From Dialister sp. UBA7295 (lineage in GTDB: Bacteria > Bacillota > Negativicutes > Veillonellales > Dialisteraceae), in the NCBI GenBank assembly GCA_002471975.1, contig DKQZ01000090.1:1-64000 (forward strand): DNA of 64,000 bases, in the 5' to 3' direction. The translations under genes were made by a program, and so were the position numbers. Positions 17,663-27,020 of this stretch are shown here, one piece after another; the first letter of the stretch is position 1, and each line of letters starts with the position of its first letter. The notes beneath the pieces are model-generated. The model made no database searches. It was given only the letters and a program-made list of their open reading frames with translations, and was not told the DNA's origin.

Positions 17663-18262
17663 ATGGCATATGTACCGATTGTTGTTGAACAGACAGCTCA
17701 GGGAGAAAGGTCCTACGATATTTACTCCCGCCTTCTGAAAGACAGAATTATTTTTCTGGACGGCCAGATCGAAGACCATATGGCCAATGTCATCATTGCC
17801 CAGCTCCTCTTCCTGGAAGCAGAAGATCCGTCCAAAGACATTCACCTTTACATTAACAGCCCCGGCGGCGTAGTGACTGCCGGACTGGCCATCTATGATA
17901 CGATGCAGTACATCCGTCCTGACGTATCGACCATCTGTATCGGCTCCTGCGCCAGCATGGCAGCCGTCCTTCTGACGGCAGGCGCACCGGGCAAACGATA
18001 TGCCCTGCCTCATTCCAATATCATGATCCATCAGCCCCTTGGTGGCGTACAGGGACAGGCTACGGAAATCGAAATCCATGCCCGTGAAATCCTTCGTCTC
18101 CGGGAAGAACTGAACGGCATCCTTTCCCAGCACAGCGGCCAGCCTCTGGAAACCATCCGCCGGGATACGGAAAGAGATAATTTCATGACTGCGGAAATGG
18201 CGAAAAATTATGGCCTCATCGACAAGATCCTTACCCGTAATGAACTTGTCAAAGGAAAATAA
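17663..18262 (+). CDS. clpP: ATP-dependent Clp protease proteolytic subunit
   Basis: A 199-residue serine peptidase. Ser98 is in GSCASMAAVL and His123 in MIHQPLGG; the Asp follows near residue 172 in the RRDTERDNFM region. Tetradecamers dock the ClpX ring encoded 11 bp downstream. ATG 17663 is preceded by GAAAGGGTG. Confidence 0.97.
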   Translation: MAYVPIVVEQTAQGERSYDIYSRLLKDRIIFLDGQIEDHMANVIIAQLLFLEAEDPSKDIHLYINSPGGVVTAGLAIYDTMQYIRPDVSTICIGSCASMAAVLLTAGAPGKRYALPHSNIMIHQPLGGVQGQATEIEIHAREILRLREELNGILSQHSGQPLETIRRDTERDNFMTAEMAKNYGLIDKILTRNELVKGK

Positions 18263-18273
18263 GGAGGCATATA

Positions 18274-19518
18274 TTGAGAAATAAAAACGAACCAACCCCG
18301 GTCTGCAGCTTCTGCGGCCGTTCCGGCGATGAAGTGGAAAAGCTCATTGCCGGTCCGGGCGTCTATATCTGCAATGAATGCATCGAAGTGTGCTCCAACA
18401 TCCTCAAAGAGGAAATGAAAGCAGATAAGAAAAAGTCCCTCCCGAAGATCAAGCTGCCCACGCCGGTAGAAATCAAGGAATACATGGACCAGTACGTCAT
18501 TGAGCAGGATGATGCAAAGATGGCTCTGGCTGTAGCCGTTTACAATCACTATAAGCGGATTGCCCATGAAGACGACGATGATGGCGTGGAACTGCAGAAA
18601 TCCAACATCATCATGCTCGGGCCCACGGGCTCCGGCAAAACCCTCCTGGCCCAGACCCTGGCCCGTTTCCTGGACGTACCCTTTGCCATTTCCGATGCCA
18701 CCACTCTCACCGAAGCCGGCTATGTGGGGGAAGACGTGGAAAATATCCTTCTCCGCCTCATCCAGGCTGCGGACTATGATATCGATAAAGCCCAGCGGGG
18801 CATCGTATACATCGATGAAATCGATAAAATTGCAAGGAAATCCGAAAACCCCTCCATCACGAGAGACGTTTCCGGCGAAGGCGTACAGCAGGCCCTCCTG
18901 AAAATCCTGGAAGGGACAGTCGCCAGCGTTCCTCCCCAGGGCGGCAGAAAACATCCGAATCAGGAAATGATCCAGATCGATACCACCAATATCCTCTTCA
19001 TCTGCGGCGGCGCCTTTGCAGGCATCGACAAAGTCATTGACAGAAGACTCACCAAGAGCGTCATGGGTTTTGGCGCGGATATCGAGAAAAAAGACGAGAA
19101 AGACATGGCGGAACTTCTCCAGCAGGTACAGCCGGAAGACCTCCTGAAATTCGGTCTCATCCCTGAATTCATCGGCCGTCTCCCCGTCATCGTTCCGCTC
19201 CATCCGCTCAATGAGGAAGCCCTGGTCAAGATCCTGACGGACCCGAAGAACGCTCTGGTGAAGCAGTACCAGAAGCTCCTTGCCATGGACCATGTGGATC
19301 TGGAATTTGATGAAAAAGCCATCCACGCCATTGCAAAACAGGCCATCGAAAGAAACACGGGCGCCCGCGGTCTCCGTGCCATTATTGAAAAAATCATGCA
19401 GAAAGTGATGTACGAAATCCCAAGCATGAAAGACGTGGTGAAATGCACCGTCACCGAAGACGTGGTGCTGAATCACTCTGACCCGCTTCTCACCAGGAAA
19501 GGGGAAGCCTCCGAATAA
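18274..19518 (+). CDS. clpX: Clp protease ATP-binding subunit ClpX
   Basis: A 414-residue AAA+ unfoldase. The N-terminal zinc-binding domain uses Cys11, Cys14, Cys33 and Cys36. Walker A is GPTGSGKT at 116-123, Walker B is IVYIDEIDK, and the RKSENPSITRDVSGEGVQ block contains the pore-loop region. TTG start at 18274, after TAAGGAGG. It forms an operon with clpP. Confidence 0.97.
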   Translation: MRNKNEPTPVCSFCGRSGDEVEKLIAGPGVYICNECIEVCSNILKEEMKADKKKSLPKIKLPTPVEIKEYMDQYVIEQDDAKMALAVAVYNHYKRIAHEDDDDGVELQKSNIIMLGPTGSGKTLLAQTLARFLDVPFAISDATTLTEAGYVGEDVENILLRLIQAADYDIDKAQRGIVYIDEIDKIARKSENPSITRDVSGEGVQQALLKILEGTVASVPPQGGRKHPNQEMIQIDTTNILFICGGAFAGIDKVIDRRLTKSVMGFGADIEKKDEKDMAELLQQVQPEDLLKFGLIPEFIGRLPVIVPLHPLNEEALVKILTDPKNALVKQYQKLLAMDHVDLEFDEKAIHAIAKQAIERNTGARGLRAIIEKIMQKVMYEIPSMKDVVKCTVTEDVVLNHSDPLLTRKGEASE

Positions 19519-19527
19519 AGGATTTCT

Positions 19528-19566
19528 GAAAAGCCGGAGCCGGCTATACCGGTCCCGGCTTTTTGG
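19528..19566 (+). terminator. Terminator after clpPX
   Basis: AAAAGCCGG…CCGGCTTTTT hairpin with an internal GCCGG / CCGG pairing. Confidence 0.8.
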
Positions 19567-19733
19567 GACCAAAAGACAGATCCTGTCTTTGAATCTGATT
19601 TTCATTGGCCCATCGTTTTCGTCCTTCCTTACACATGAAACGGACTTCTATGGGAACTGGCCCTGAGGCAGGAAATCGATGATTTCATGAAGAAATCAGA
19701 CGCAGCCATTTAAAAGCTGCATACTCCATTGAC

Positions 19734-19764
19734 GAAGAACGAACAACGAATCACGAAGAACGAT
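19734..19764. repeat. Heptamer repeat (GAASAAC type)
   Basis: Units GAAGAAC, GAACAAC, GAATCAC, GAAGAAC, upstream of lon. The rest of the 19567-19870 gap shows no gene. Confidence 0.65.
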
Positions 19765-19870
19765 TGAGATCAAAGTCTAACACCGTCGGTTTTTGCGAAT
19801 TCTTATTTCCCTTTAATCAATGAATATCCTCCCCGACTGTGTTAAAATGAATATTATGGAGGAAATATAT

Positions 19871-22213
19871 ATGGCAGAAAACGAAATTGTAACTGAAAAT
19901 AAAGCAGCGCTCAACCTTCCTCTGGTGGCGCTGAAAGATATCGTCATTTATCCCCGGATGACCGTGAATCTGGATATTGGCCGTAAGGAATCGGCCAATG
20001 CGGTACGGAAGGCGGGAAGGGGAGACCGGTACCTCGTGACGGTTATGCAGAAAGATCCATCCCTGGAAGTGCCGGGGTCGGACGATCTCCAGAGCGTGGG
20101 CACCGTGGTCAAAATCAACCAGATGCTCCAGCTTCCGGGGGGCCTTATCCGCATCCTGGCCCAGGGGGTATCCCGGGTCCGCGTACTGAAAGTACTCCAG
20201 GAAGACGGGATGCTTTCCGCCGACGTGGATGACCTTTCAGAAATCAAACCGGACGATGACCTGAAGGCAGAAGCTTACCGGAGGACCATCCTGAAATCTT
20301 TCTTTGAATGGCTCCACAATACGAAACAGGGCCTTCCGGACGACCAGATGGAACAGCTGAAGCAGATCACCGACCCCGGGGAGACGGCGGATTTCATTTC
20401 CGCCCAGCTCATCATGACGCCCGGGCGCCGTCAGGCTATCCTGGAAGAAACGGATATCATGACCCGCCTCCAGATGGTCAGGAAACTTCTGGATGAGGAA
20501 ATACAGATTGGCAAACTGGAAGCGGAAATCAACAGCGATGTCCGCACCAAAATGGACAAGGAACAGCAGGATTATTTCCTTCGCCAGAAAATCAAATCCA
20601 TTCATGACCGCCTGGGAGATACGGTGAGCCAGGAACAGGAAGCCGACGATTATAGAAATAAACTGAAAAACTCCGGCATCCCGGAAGAATACAAAGAAAA
20701 GCTGGAAAAGGAAATCGACCATCTGGCAGCCATGCCGCCCATGATGGCGGAAACCGCAGTGGCCAGAAATTATCTGGACTGGGTATTCGGCCTTCCCTGG
20801 ACGAAGGAAAGCGAAGACAAGCTGGACCTCAAAGAGGCAAAGACCATCCTGGACCATGACCATTACGGCCTGGAAAAGGTGAAGGAACGTATCCTGGAAT
20901 ACCTGGCAGTCCGCATCCTTGCCCCCAATGCCAAGGCGCCGATTATCTGTTTCGCAGGGCCTCCGGGCGTAGGCAAGACGTCGCTCGCCCAGTCCATCGC
21001 CAATTCCATGGGCAGGAAATTCGTCCGTATATCCCTGGGCGGCATTCATGATGAAGCGGAAATCCGAGGCCACCGCCGTACCTATATCGGTGCCATGCCG
21101 GGCCGTTTTATTGAAGCCATCAATCAGGCAAAGACGAAGAATCCCCTCCTTCTCCTCGATGAAATCGACAAAGTAGGGGCAGATTACAAAGGCGATCCCG
21201 CGTCCGCCCTCCTCGAAGCCCTCGATCCGGAGCAGAACAAGGCCTTCCACGATAACTATATTGATATACCCTTTGACTTTTCCAAAGTCTTTTTCCTGGC
21301 TACGGCCAATACCCTTTACACCATTCCGCCGGCCCTTCTGGACCGCATGGAAATCATCGAACTTTCCGGCTACACGGAAGAGGAAAAGGTGAAAATTGCA
21401 AAGCAGTACCTGATCCCGCGCCAGATGGAAAGAAATGGACTGAAAGAAAAGGATATCAGCTTCACGGACCTTCTCATCCGCCGTATCATTCGCGGCTACA
21501 CGAGAGAGGCCGGGGTGCGCGAACTGGAAAGAACCATCGGTTCCCTCTGCCGTAAAGTGGGCAAGAAAATCGTCATGGGCGATGACAAACTGCCCCTCCT
21601 CAACGCAAAGACCCTGGAAAAATACCTGGGGCCCGTGAAATTCATGAATGCCCTTGACAGCCATCCCGACGCCGTAGGGCGGGTGAACGGCCTTGCCTGG
21701 ACAGCGGTGGGAGGAGAAGTGCTGGATACGGAAGCCGTTACGCTGAAAGGAAAGGGAAATCTCATCCTGACCGGGCAGCTGGGGGACGTGATGAAGGAAT
21801 CGGCAGAAACGGCCTATACCTGCATCAGAAGCCGGGCGAAAGAACTGGGCCTTCCCGATGATTTCTATGAAAAACTGGATATCCATATCCATTTCCCCGA
21901 AGGGGCCGTGCCCAAAGACGGACCTTCTGCAGGAGTCACTATGGCGACTGCTATGGCTTCTGCCTATACGGGGAGAAAAGTCCGGGGCGATACGGCCATG
22001 ACCGGGGAAATTACCCTGACCGGTGAAGTCCTTCCCATCGGCGGCGTCAAGGAAAAAGTCCTGGCTGCCAGCCAGCTCGGCATTACACAGATCCTTCTTC
22101 CTGAAAAGAACAAACGGGACCTGGACGAAATTCCTGCATCCGTGAGAGACAAGCTTCACTTCGTTTATGTAAAGAATGTGAGCGACGTGCTGGATCATGC
22201 CCTGGTGAAGTGA
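19871..22213 (+). CDS. lon: ATP-dependent protease Lon
   Basis: A 780-residue LonA-type AAA+ serine protease. The N-terminal substrate domain begins LPLVALKDIVIYPRMTVNLD. Walker A is GPPGVGKTS near residue 362. The catalytic Ser lies in KDGPSAGVTM and the Lys in GGVKEKVLAA (Ser-Lys dyad). ATG 19871 sits 9 nt after GGAGG; an earlier in-frame ATG at 19820 lacks a site. No CIRCE or CtsR box was found in the 300 bp upstream. Confidence 0.97.
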   Translation: MAENEIVTENKAALNLPLVALKDIVIYPRMTVNLDIGRKESANAVRKAGRGDRYLVTVMQKDPSLEVPGSDDLQSVGTVVKINQMLQLPGGLIRILAQGVSRVRVLKVLQEDGMLSADVDDLSEIKPDDDLKAEAYRRTILKSFFEWLHNTKQGLPDDQMEQLKQITDPGETADFISAQLIMTPGRRQAILEETDIMTRLQMVRKLLDEEIQIGKLEAEINSDVRTKMDKEQQDYFLRQKIKSIHDRLGDTVSQEQEADDYRNKLKNSGIPEEYKEKLEKEIDHLAAMPPMMAETAVARNYLDWVFGLPWTKESEDKLDLKEAKTILDHDHYGLEKVKERILEYLAVRILAPNAKAPIICFAGPPGVGKTSLAQSIANSMGRKFVRISLGGIHDEAEIRGHRRTYIGAMPGRFIEAINQAKTKNPLLLLDEIDKVGADYKGDPASALLEALDPEQNKAFHDNYIDIPFDFSKVFFLATANTLYTIPPALLDRMEIIELSGYTEEEKVKIAKQYLIPRQMERNGLKEKDISFTDLLIRRIIRGYTREAGVRELERTIGSLCRKVGKKIVMGDDKLPLLNAKTLEKYLGPVKFMNALDSHPDAVGRVNGLAWTAVGGEVLDTEAVTLKGKGNLILTGQLGDVMKESAETAYTCIRSRAKELGLPDDFYEKLDIHIHFPEGAVPKDGPSAGVTMATAMASAYTGRKVRGDTAMTGEITLTGEVLPIGGVKEKVLAASQLGITQILLPEKNKRDLDEIPASVRDKLHFVYVKNVSDVLDHALVK

Positions 22214-22254
22214 CGGACCGGCGGGGAAAGAGAAGGGGGAAATATTGGCCACCG

Positions 22255-22350
22255 GCCGTTAGCCGTTAGCTGTTAGCCATCAACCTTTCTCAGTCTGTCC
22301 ATTGAAGTTTTCACGAAATTTGGATTTTCTGAGAACCGAGAACTGATAAC
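22255..22350. repeat. Heptamer element (GCCGTTA type) with partial inverted arm
   Basis: GCCGTTA, GCCGTTA, GCTGTTA, GCCATCA at 22255-22282, with a GAACTGATAAC stretch at 22337-22347 as a possible opposite arm. Lies between lon and engB. Confidence 0.5.
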
Positions 22351-22407
22351 TTTTACCTGCAGTTTATCCTCTGCTTTTATATCCGGATACACTAAAGGAG
22401 GTGCATC

Positions 22408-23049
22408 TTGGCTGAAATCAAGACTTTGAATGAGTTTCATATTTTTTCCTCTGCCTACGTCTGCGCAGCGGTAAACCCTTCCCAGTACGTGAAAGACGAG
22501 AAGAAGGAAATCGCCTTTATCGGCCGGTCCAATGTGGGCAAATCTTCCCTCATCAATTCCCTCTGCGGCCAGCGGAAGCTCGCCTATGTTTCCCGGGAAC
22601 CGGGCAAGACCAGGACCATCAATTACTATGCCATCCAGTCCAGAAGGGCGGTCAATGAAATGGAAGAGCGCCAGGACTGGTACCTGGTAGACCTGCCGGG
22701 TTATGGTTTTGCGAAGACCACCCAGCAGAACAGGGACAGCTGGTCTGATTTCATCTCCGAATACATGGAGCGGTCGAGAAATCTCGTCATGATCGGGCTC
22801 CTCATCGATCTCCGCCATCCCGGCCTTCCCATCGATATGAAGGCCTATGAATGGCTTCGTTCCATTGCGCCGAACCTGCAGATTATCGGCACCAAGGGCG
22901 ATAAGCTGAAACGAAACGAACTGGTGAAGAATAGGCGGCTCCTGGACAAATATTTCCCCGGCGACGGTCCGGCCATCGCTTATTCCTCCCTCACCGGGGA
23001 AGGGAAAGACGAACTCATGGCGCGGATTGAAGAAAAGATCTGTGATTGA
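22408..23049 (+). CDS. engB: Ribosome biogenesis GTP-binding protein YsxC/EngB
   Basis: A 213-residue TrmE-Era-type GTPase needed for 50S assembly. G1 is GRSNVGKS at 39-46, G3 is DLPGYGFA, and G4 is GTKGDKL. TTG start at 22408 with GGAGG 6 nt before. It follows lon, as in Bacillus. An SLH-porin fragment begins 1 nt after its stop. Confidence 0.96.
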   Translation: MAEIKTLNEFHIFSSAYVCAAVNPSQYVKDEKKEIAFIGRSNVGKSSLINSLCGQRKLAYVSREPGKTRTINYYAIQSRRAVNEMEERQDWYLVDLPGYGFAKTTQQNRDSWSDFISEYMERSRNLVMIGLLIDLRHPGLPIDMKAYEWLRSIAPNLQIIGTKGDKLKRNELVKNRRLLDKYFPGDGPAIAYSSLTGEGKDELMARIEEKICD

Positions 23050-23050
23050 T

Positions 23051-23497
23051 ATGAAAAAGAAACTTTTCCTTACGATGCTTCTGGCTGCGGCCTCATTCAC
23101 CGCTTTTGCCTATAACCCCTATGCGCCGAACTCCTTCGATTCGGTGAGCCCCAAATCCTGGGACTACCAGACCACCCTTGCCCTGTGCAAAGAGGGGAAG
23201 GCGCCGGATTACGACGAAAAATTTTTCAACCGCGGGGAAATCACCCGTTACGAACTGGCCGGCGTCATTAAAAACCTTCTGGAAAACAACAGCCGGGATG
23301 GGGACGACGGGGCAAGTCTCAAAAAACTGAAAAAAGAATACGCCCGGGAACTGGAATCCCTGGGCTATCACGAAGAAAAGAAAAAGCCCGAAGGCACGCC
23401 GATTTTTGAAATAGGGGGCGACGGACGGATCCGCTATAACAACGACGGAAAAGCGGACGGAAGAGTCCGGATCGATGCCAGGGCCCATATCGGATAA
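23051..23497 (+). CDS. Truncated SLH-domain, porin-like exported protein
   Basis: 148 residues. A signal peptide (MKKKLFLTMLLAAASFTAFA) is followed by an S-layer-homology-like domain (residues about 30-75, with SWDYQTTLALCKEG and RGEITRYELAGVI), a short charged linker, then one possible beta-strand segment GDGRIRYNNDGKADGRVRID, after which the frame ends. In Negativicutes this order is the N-terminus of OmpM/SLH porins of about 400 or more residues, where the SLH domain tethers the outer membrane to peptidoglycan. It is either a decayed porin or a small tether. Signals for translation and a terminator are intact. Confidence 0.65.
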   Translation: MKKKLFLTMLLAAASFTAFAYNPYAPNSFDSVSPKSWDYQTTLALCKEGKAPDYDEKFFNRGEITRYELAGVIKNLLENNSRDGDDGASLKKLKKEYARELESLGYHEEKKKPEGTPIFEIGGDGRIRYNNDGKADGRVRIDARAHIG

Positions 23498-23517
23498 TCA
23501 TGAAACGGTCAGCGCAG

Positions 23518-23552
23518 GAGCCATGAAAATGTATTTTCATGGCTCTTTTTGT
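23518..23552 (+). terminator. Terminator after the SLH gene
   Basis: GAGCCATGAAAATG / TTCATGGCTC hairpin then T5. Confidence 0.8.
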
Positions 23553-23555
23553 GTG

Positions 23556-23650
23556 AAAAGTGATCAGTTATCAGCTGCATTGTGCACAGGCGGGCAATGG
23601 AACTTTATCCCTGCAAATTCCATCCGCGAAACTTTGTTTATCTATTGACA
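23556..23650. repeat. GTTATCA-type repeat with shared core
   Basis: A short arm (GATCAGTTATCAGC) is followed by a core GCATTGTGCACAGGCGGGC that recurs at 61633 and, inverted, at 52276-52291. Confidence 0.6.
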
Positions 23651-23818
23651 GTATCCGAAGCCGATTGCATGAAATGTTACACATTCAGCAGTGAGGCCGC
23701 TGCCAACGGCTTACTGCTGACGGCTGGTTTTACACTCCCTGCGCGTGATGATGGAAACAGGCCTTGAAAAGTACGTATATTTACCTCATTCACACTTTTA
23801 ATTTTTAATGTAATGAAG

Positions 23819-23882
23819 TATAATATTACCAATCAGATATTGGGCAAGGAAGCCTGCGGAATCCATCTGCAGGCTCTTTCTG
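23819..23882 (+). promoter_or_regulatory. Promoter and attenuator-like hairpin of the AGCS symporter
   Basis: A TATAAT box at 23819-23824 is followed by a hairpin (AGCCTGC / GCAGGCT, 23851-23875) and a T-rich tract about 100 nt before the start codon. No known riboswitch core (for example glycine) was recognised. Confidence 0.45.
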
Positions 23883-23972
23883 TTTCCCCGCCGGGCATGG
23901 CGGAGTGGAGATTTGAAAAACTTGCCTGTTCCGGGGAGCGGGAACTCTTCCGGTTGAAAGGAGAGGGTTTTT

Positions 23973-25505
23973 ATGGAAGGTTTATTTGCGGCACTCAATG
24001 CGGTGCTGTCGTTCGTCACGCCGGTTTCAGATTTTTTCTGGGATTTTCCGAAGATGTTCGGCTTCTGGAAGGCCATCCCGATTCTGGGATCCTTCTCACT
24101 GGCCATCATCGTCCTCGTAGGATCCGGCATTTATTTCACGCTCCGCCTGGGATTCATCCAGGTCCGTCTCTTTGGAAGAGGCATGAAGACGTTGTCTGAG
24201 AAAAGAAGTATCGATACCGGTATTTCCCCACTGGCCGCCTTTCTCCTGTCTACGGCCATGCGGGTCGGCCCGGGCAATATGATCGGTGTCACGGGAGCTA
24301 TCGCGGCCGGCGGCCCGGGGGCCCTTTTCTGGATGTGGATTTCCGCCTTCTTCGGCATGGCTACGGCCTTCACCGAAGGAACGCTGGCCCAGATCTTCAA
24401 GGAAAAGAGAGGCAAAGACTTTGTCGGCGGCCTTCCTTTCTATGCGAGAGTCCTCTGTGGAAATAAAATCTGGGTGGGCACCCTTCTTTCCCTGGTGTAT
24501 ATCATTTACGCCCTCATGTGCCTCCCGGCCCAGGGGTTCAATGTCGTCGTTTCTTCCGGCGCTATCGCAAGCACTTTGATTGGTGCCCAGATTCCGGTGC
24601 AGTCCACGTTCTTCTACATCGCATCGGTGGTCGTCATCATCCTCATGATTTATCTGGCTTTCGGCGGCATTCATCGCGTATCTCACTGGTCTGATATCCT
24701 TGTACCGGTGATGGCAGTGATTTATGTGCTGACTGCTCTTCTTCTTATCATTACCAATGTAGGAAGCATCCCTTATTTCTTCGGCGCCGTCTTTGCAGGC
24801 GCTTTCAAGCCGGAAGCCGTCTTTGGCGGAGCCCTGGGCGTAGCGCTCCTTCAGGGCGTCAAGAGAGGCCTCATGTCCAACGAAGCCGGCCAGGGCACCA
24901 TTACCATGGCAGCCGCTTCGGCGGAAGCAAAACATCCCTGTGAACAGGGCATCATTTCCGCTCTCGGCGTATTCCTTGATACCCACGTCATCTGCACCAT
25001 GACCGGTTTTATCATCGTCATGGCCCATGAATGGGCACAAAATCCGGAAGCCTGGAAAGCTGCCGGCACCTATGCGAAATTCCTGCTCTCCGTGAACGGT
25101 CTCACCCCCGGAGCGCTCCAGAGCTTCATCCAGATCATGGTTTCCGTCTGCTTCTGCCTCTTCGCTTTCACCTGCGTCCTCGGCTTTATTTCCTTCTCCG
25201 AAATTTCGGCCAACCGTATCGCTTCTTCCAAAGGATTCATCAATTTCATCCGGATCCTCTGCGTATTCGTGGCAGCCTTCGGTATCGCCTGCAACATTGC
25301 GGGTTACGACCTGTCCAACCTCTGGGCTTTCTCCGATCTTGGAAATATCATCATCGTATACTGCAATATCCCGATGCTCTACCTGGGCATTAAATATGTA
25401 GTCCAGGCAGCCCGTCAGTACTCCCTTGATGAAGATGCGAAATTCATCTCCGAAAAAGTCCTCGGAATCAAAACGGCTTACTGGAATGAGGATGATGAAG
25501 GTTAG
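23973..25505 (+). CDS. Alanine/glycine:cation symporter family protein (AGCS)
   Basis: A 510-residue integral membrane protein with about eleven helices, importing alanine or glycine with Na+ or H+. Family blocks include GSGIYFTLRLGFIQVR, the MRVGPGNMIGVTGAIAAGGP signature and RGLMSNEAGQGT. ATG 23973 follows AGGAGAGG. Monocistronic, with a leader hairpin before and a terminator after. Confidence 0.93.
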   Translation: MEGLFAALNAVLSFVTPVSDFFWDFPKMFGFWKAIPILGSFSLAIIVLVGSGIYFTLRLGFIQVRLFGRGMKTLSEKRSIDTGISPLAAFLLSTAMRVGPGNMIGVTGAIAAGGPGALFWMWISAFFGMATAFTEGTLAQIFKEKRGKDFVGGLPFYARVLCGNKIWVGTLLSLVYIIYALMCLPAQGFNVVVSSGAIASTLIGAQIPVQSTFFYIASVVVIILMIYLAFGGIHRVSHWSDILVPVMAVIYVLTALLLIITNVGSIPYFFGAVFAGAFKPEAVFGGALGVALLQGVKRGLMSNEAGQGTITMAAASAEAKHPCEQGIISALGVFLDTHVICTMTGFIIVMAHEWAQNPEAWKAAGTYAKFLLSVNGLTPGALQSFIQIMVSVCFCLFAFTCVLGFISFSEISANRIASSKGFINFIRILCVFVAAFGIACNIAGYDLSNLWAFSDLGNIIIVYCNIPMLYLGIKYVVQAARQYSLDEDAKFISEKVLGIKTAYWNEDDEG

Positions 25506-25559
25506 TCTTCCCTCCGGCCATGCCGGCCCCGGCAGAATTGATATTTGTTTTTGATGGTT

Positions 25560-25594
25560 TATAAGGGCGCTCCCCAATGGGGGGCGCTCTTTTT
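25560..25594 (+). terminator. Terminator after the AGCS gene
   Basis: AGGGCGCTCCCC / GGGGGCGCTCT hairpin, then T5. Confidence 0.8.
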
Positions 25595-25624
25595 GAGCCG
25601 CTTTTTCCGGTTCATGGGAACAAA

Positions 25625-25985
25625 ATAAAAAAGCCGTCCATCACAACCTGTGATGGACGGCTTTCAGGCACGAAAACAAGTCCTCCCGAAGGTCATGGAG
25701 AATATCCGAGATCCCGGAATTCCGGATCATGACTTATCATTCGGCAGCTTAAAAGCTTCTCGTGAGTAACAGTAAGGGGCGCGGAGGGGCTGGTTGTTCG
25801 TTTTCCCAATTCCTTTTGCAGGGGGGAGGACTTATTTCGTTTTTTGCTATCAGAAAGAATGGATAATCCCCGGGGATGGAAAGCAGCCAGAGCACGTGGG
25901 CGCAGGTCCGGATTCGCATTAAATTTTTAAGCGCTCAGCGAATCGAATGGACCGGTGTCCGAGGCCTCGCTCTTTTTGCTTCCTA
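25625..25985 (-). ncRNA. Putative structured non-coding RNA, copy 1
   Basis: On the minus strand a TACTAT box (25991-25996 on +) precedes about 360 nt with no open frame, ending in a perfect terminator (15-bp stem, AAGCCGTCCATCACA and its complement, 25631-25662). Near the 5' end the conserved block AAAAAGAGCGAGGCCTCGG pairs as part of a long imperfect hairpin with GCGCCCACGTGCTC, followed by CTTTCCATCCCCGGGGAT. A distant pair, AAGTCCTCCC with GGGAGGACTT, closes the 3' half. The same promoter, 5' hairpin and CCATCC block recur at 45836-46187. It lacks tmRNA, RNase P and SRP signatures. No family assigned. Confidence 0.6.
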
Positions 25986-26123
25986 TACATATAGTAGGAA
26001 AAAAAGTGATTTTGTATCATTAAAAAATCATTAAAATTTATACCAACCAGGGATGAATATTTCAAAGGATAATTTCCAAATAGCTCCTGTCTGCGCAATT
26101 TCAGATGATTGGAAGGTTTTCAT

Positions 26124-26154
26124 AAAAAAGAGGGGTTTTTATGAAAACCCTTTG
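26124..26154 (-). terminator. Terminator of the DUF4405-like gene
   Basis: AGGGTTTTC / AAAACCCCT hairpin (minus strand sense) with a T-rich tail. Confidence 0.65.
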
Positions 26155-26164
26155 CTGCTGCCGG

Positions 26165-26824
26165 CTATTTCCTGCGCTGCATTTTTTTCAGTATTTCCAT
26201 GCCATAATAGGCGATGACCCCGTAAGTGGAGATAATCATAAGGTATCCGAAGGTAAAAGTCCAGAGCGTCACGGGAAGGGACCGGGCATTGGGGATGGGT
26301 AACATGAAGAGGCGGCTTCCAATGCTGTAATAATTGGAGAAATAAATGCCGCAGGCAAGGATTCCGGGAACAAGGAGCCGTTCCACCCATGGAAGGACTT
26401 TTGATTTCGAAAATCCCAATGTCCGTTCCAGCCGGAAAAGCAGGGATTTCCAGTGAAGGCCGATATGGAAGCCCAGCGAAATCAGCATGAGATAGCCCCC
26501 GATGTGATGAAGGTAATGGATCCACCTGGGCGCTTTGCCGATGAAGTGGGGGAGATTTTTGGAAATAAAGACCCCGCTCCCGATGGCGGAAAGAATGGAG
26601 AAGATCAGCACTGCATTCACAAGGAGGGAAATGGTCCGCTCCATGGTCCAGCGACCATGGAAAAGAGACGTATACCAGGCCCGGTTCAGATCATTGTGAT
26701 AAATCACTACGAAAAATAAAAGGGTGCCCAGCGTCTCATGCCAGAAATTCCGGATGAGCCGGTAATCCATCATCACTAGAAACAGGATGAGCATCAGGAG
26801 ATCGACGATGATACGTTTTTTCAT
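26165..26824 (-). CDS. DUF4405-like membrane protein (cytochrome b561-type fold)
   Basis: 219 residues with about five to six hydrophobic helices. A PRWIHYLHHIGGYLMLISLG block and FHIGLHWKS supply paired histidines on neighbouring helices, as in DUF4405 / cytochrome-b-like heme proteins. The start is ATG 26824, preceded by GGGAGG; an upstream GTG at 26905 has no site. It probably binds heme b and moves electrons in the membrane, but no partner is nearby, so the role is inferred from fold only. Confidence 0.65.
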   Translation of the reverse strand: MKKRIIVDLLMLILFLVMMDYRLIRNFWHETLGTLLFFVVIYHNDLNRAWYTSLFHGRWTMERTISLLVNAVLIFSILSAIGSGVFISKNLPHFIGKAPRWIHYLHHIGGYLMLISLGFHIGLHWKSLLFRLERTLGFSKSKVLPWVERLLVPGILACGIYFSNYYSIGSRLFMLPIPNARSLPVTLWTFTFGYLMIISTYGVIAYYGMEILKKMQRRK

Positions 26825-27020
26825 ATAAGCCTCCCTCACAGGTATTTCCTTTATTTTACCATATGCATAAAGCGCTGCTGCCGGACTGGGCGCACTGCCC
26901 TGCAAGTACCGGCGGGATGATGGGGCCTGTCAAAATGGTTCCAGACTCCATTGCCCCTTTTTCCTTTCTCTTATATAATAAGTAGAAATGTGTTACATTC
27001 ATCCTTTAAGGAGGGTTACG

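Noticed and set aside
19567..19870. CIRCE or CtsR operator before lon
   Set aside because: Neither the TTAGCACTC palindrome nor a CtsR heptad repeat could be found.
25625..25985. tmRNA, RNase P RNA or 6S RNA
   Set aside because: No tRNA-like ends or tag frame, no GAGGAAAGTC / ACAGA blocks of RNase P, and the 5' half forms a closed hairpin instead of the single long 6S rod. A covariance search would settle this.
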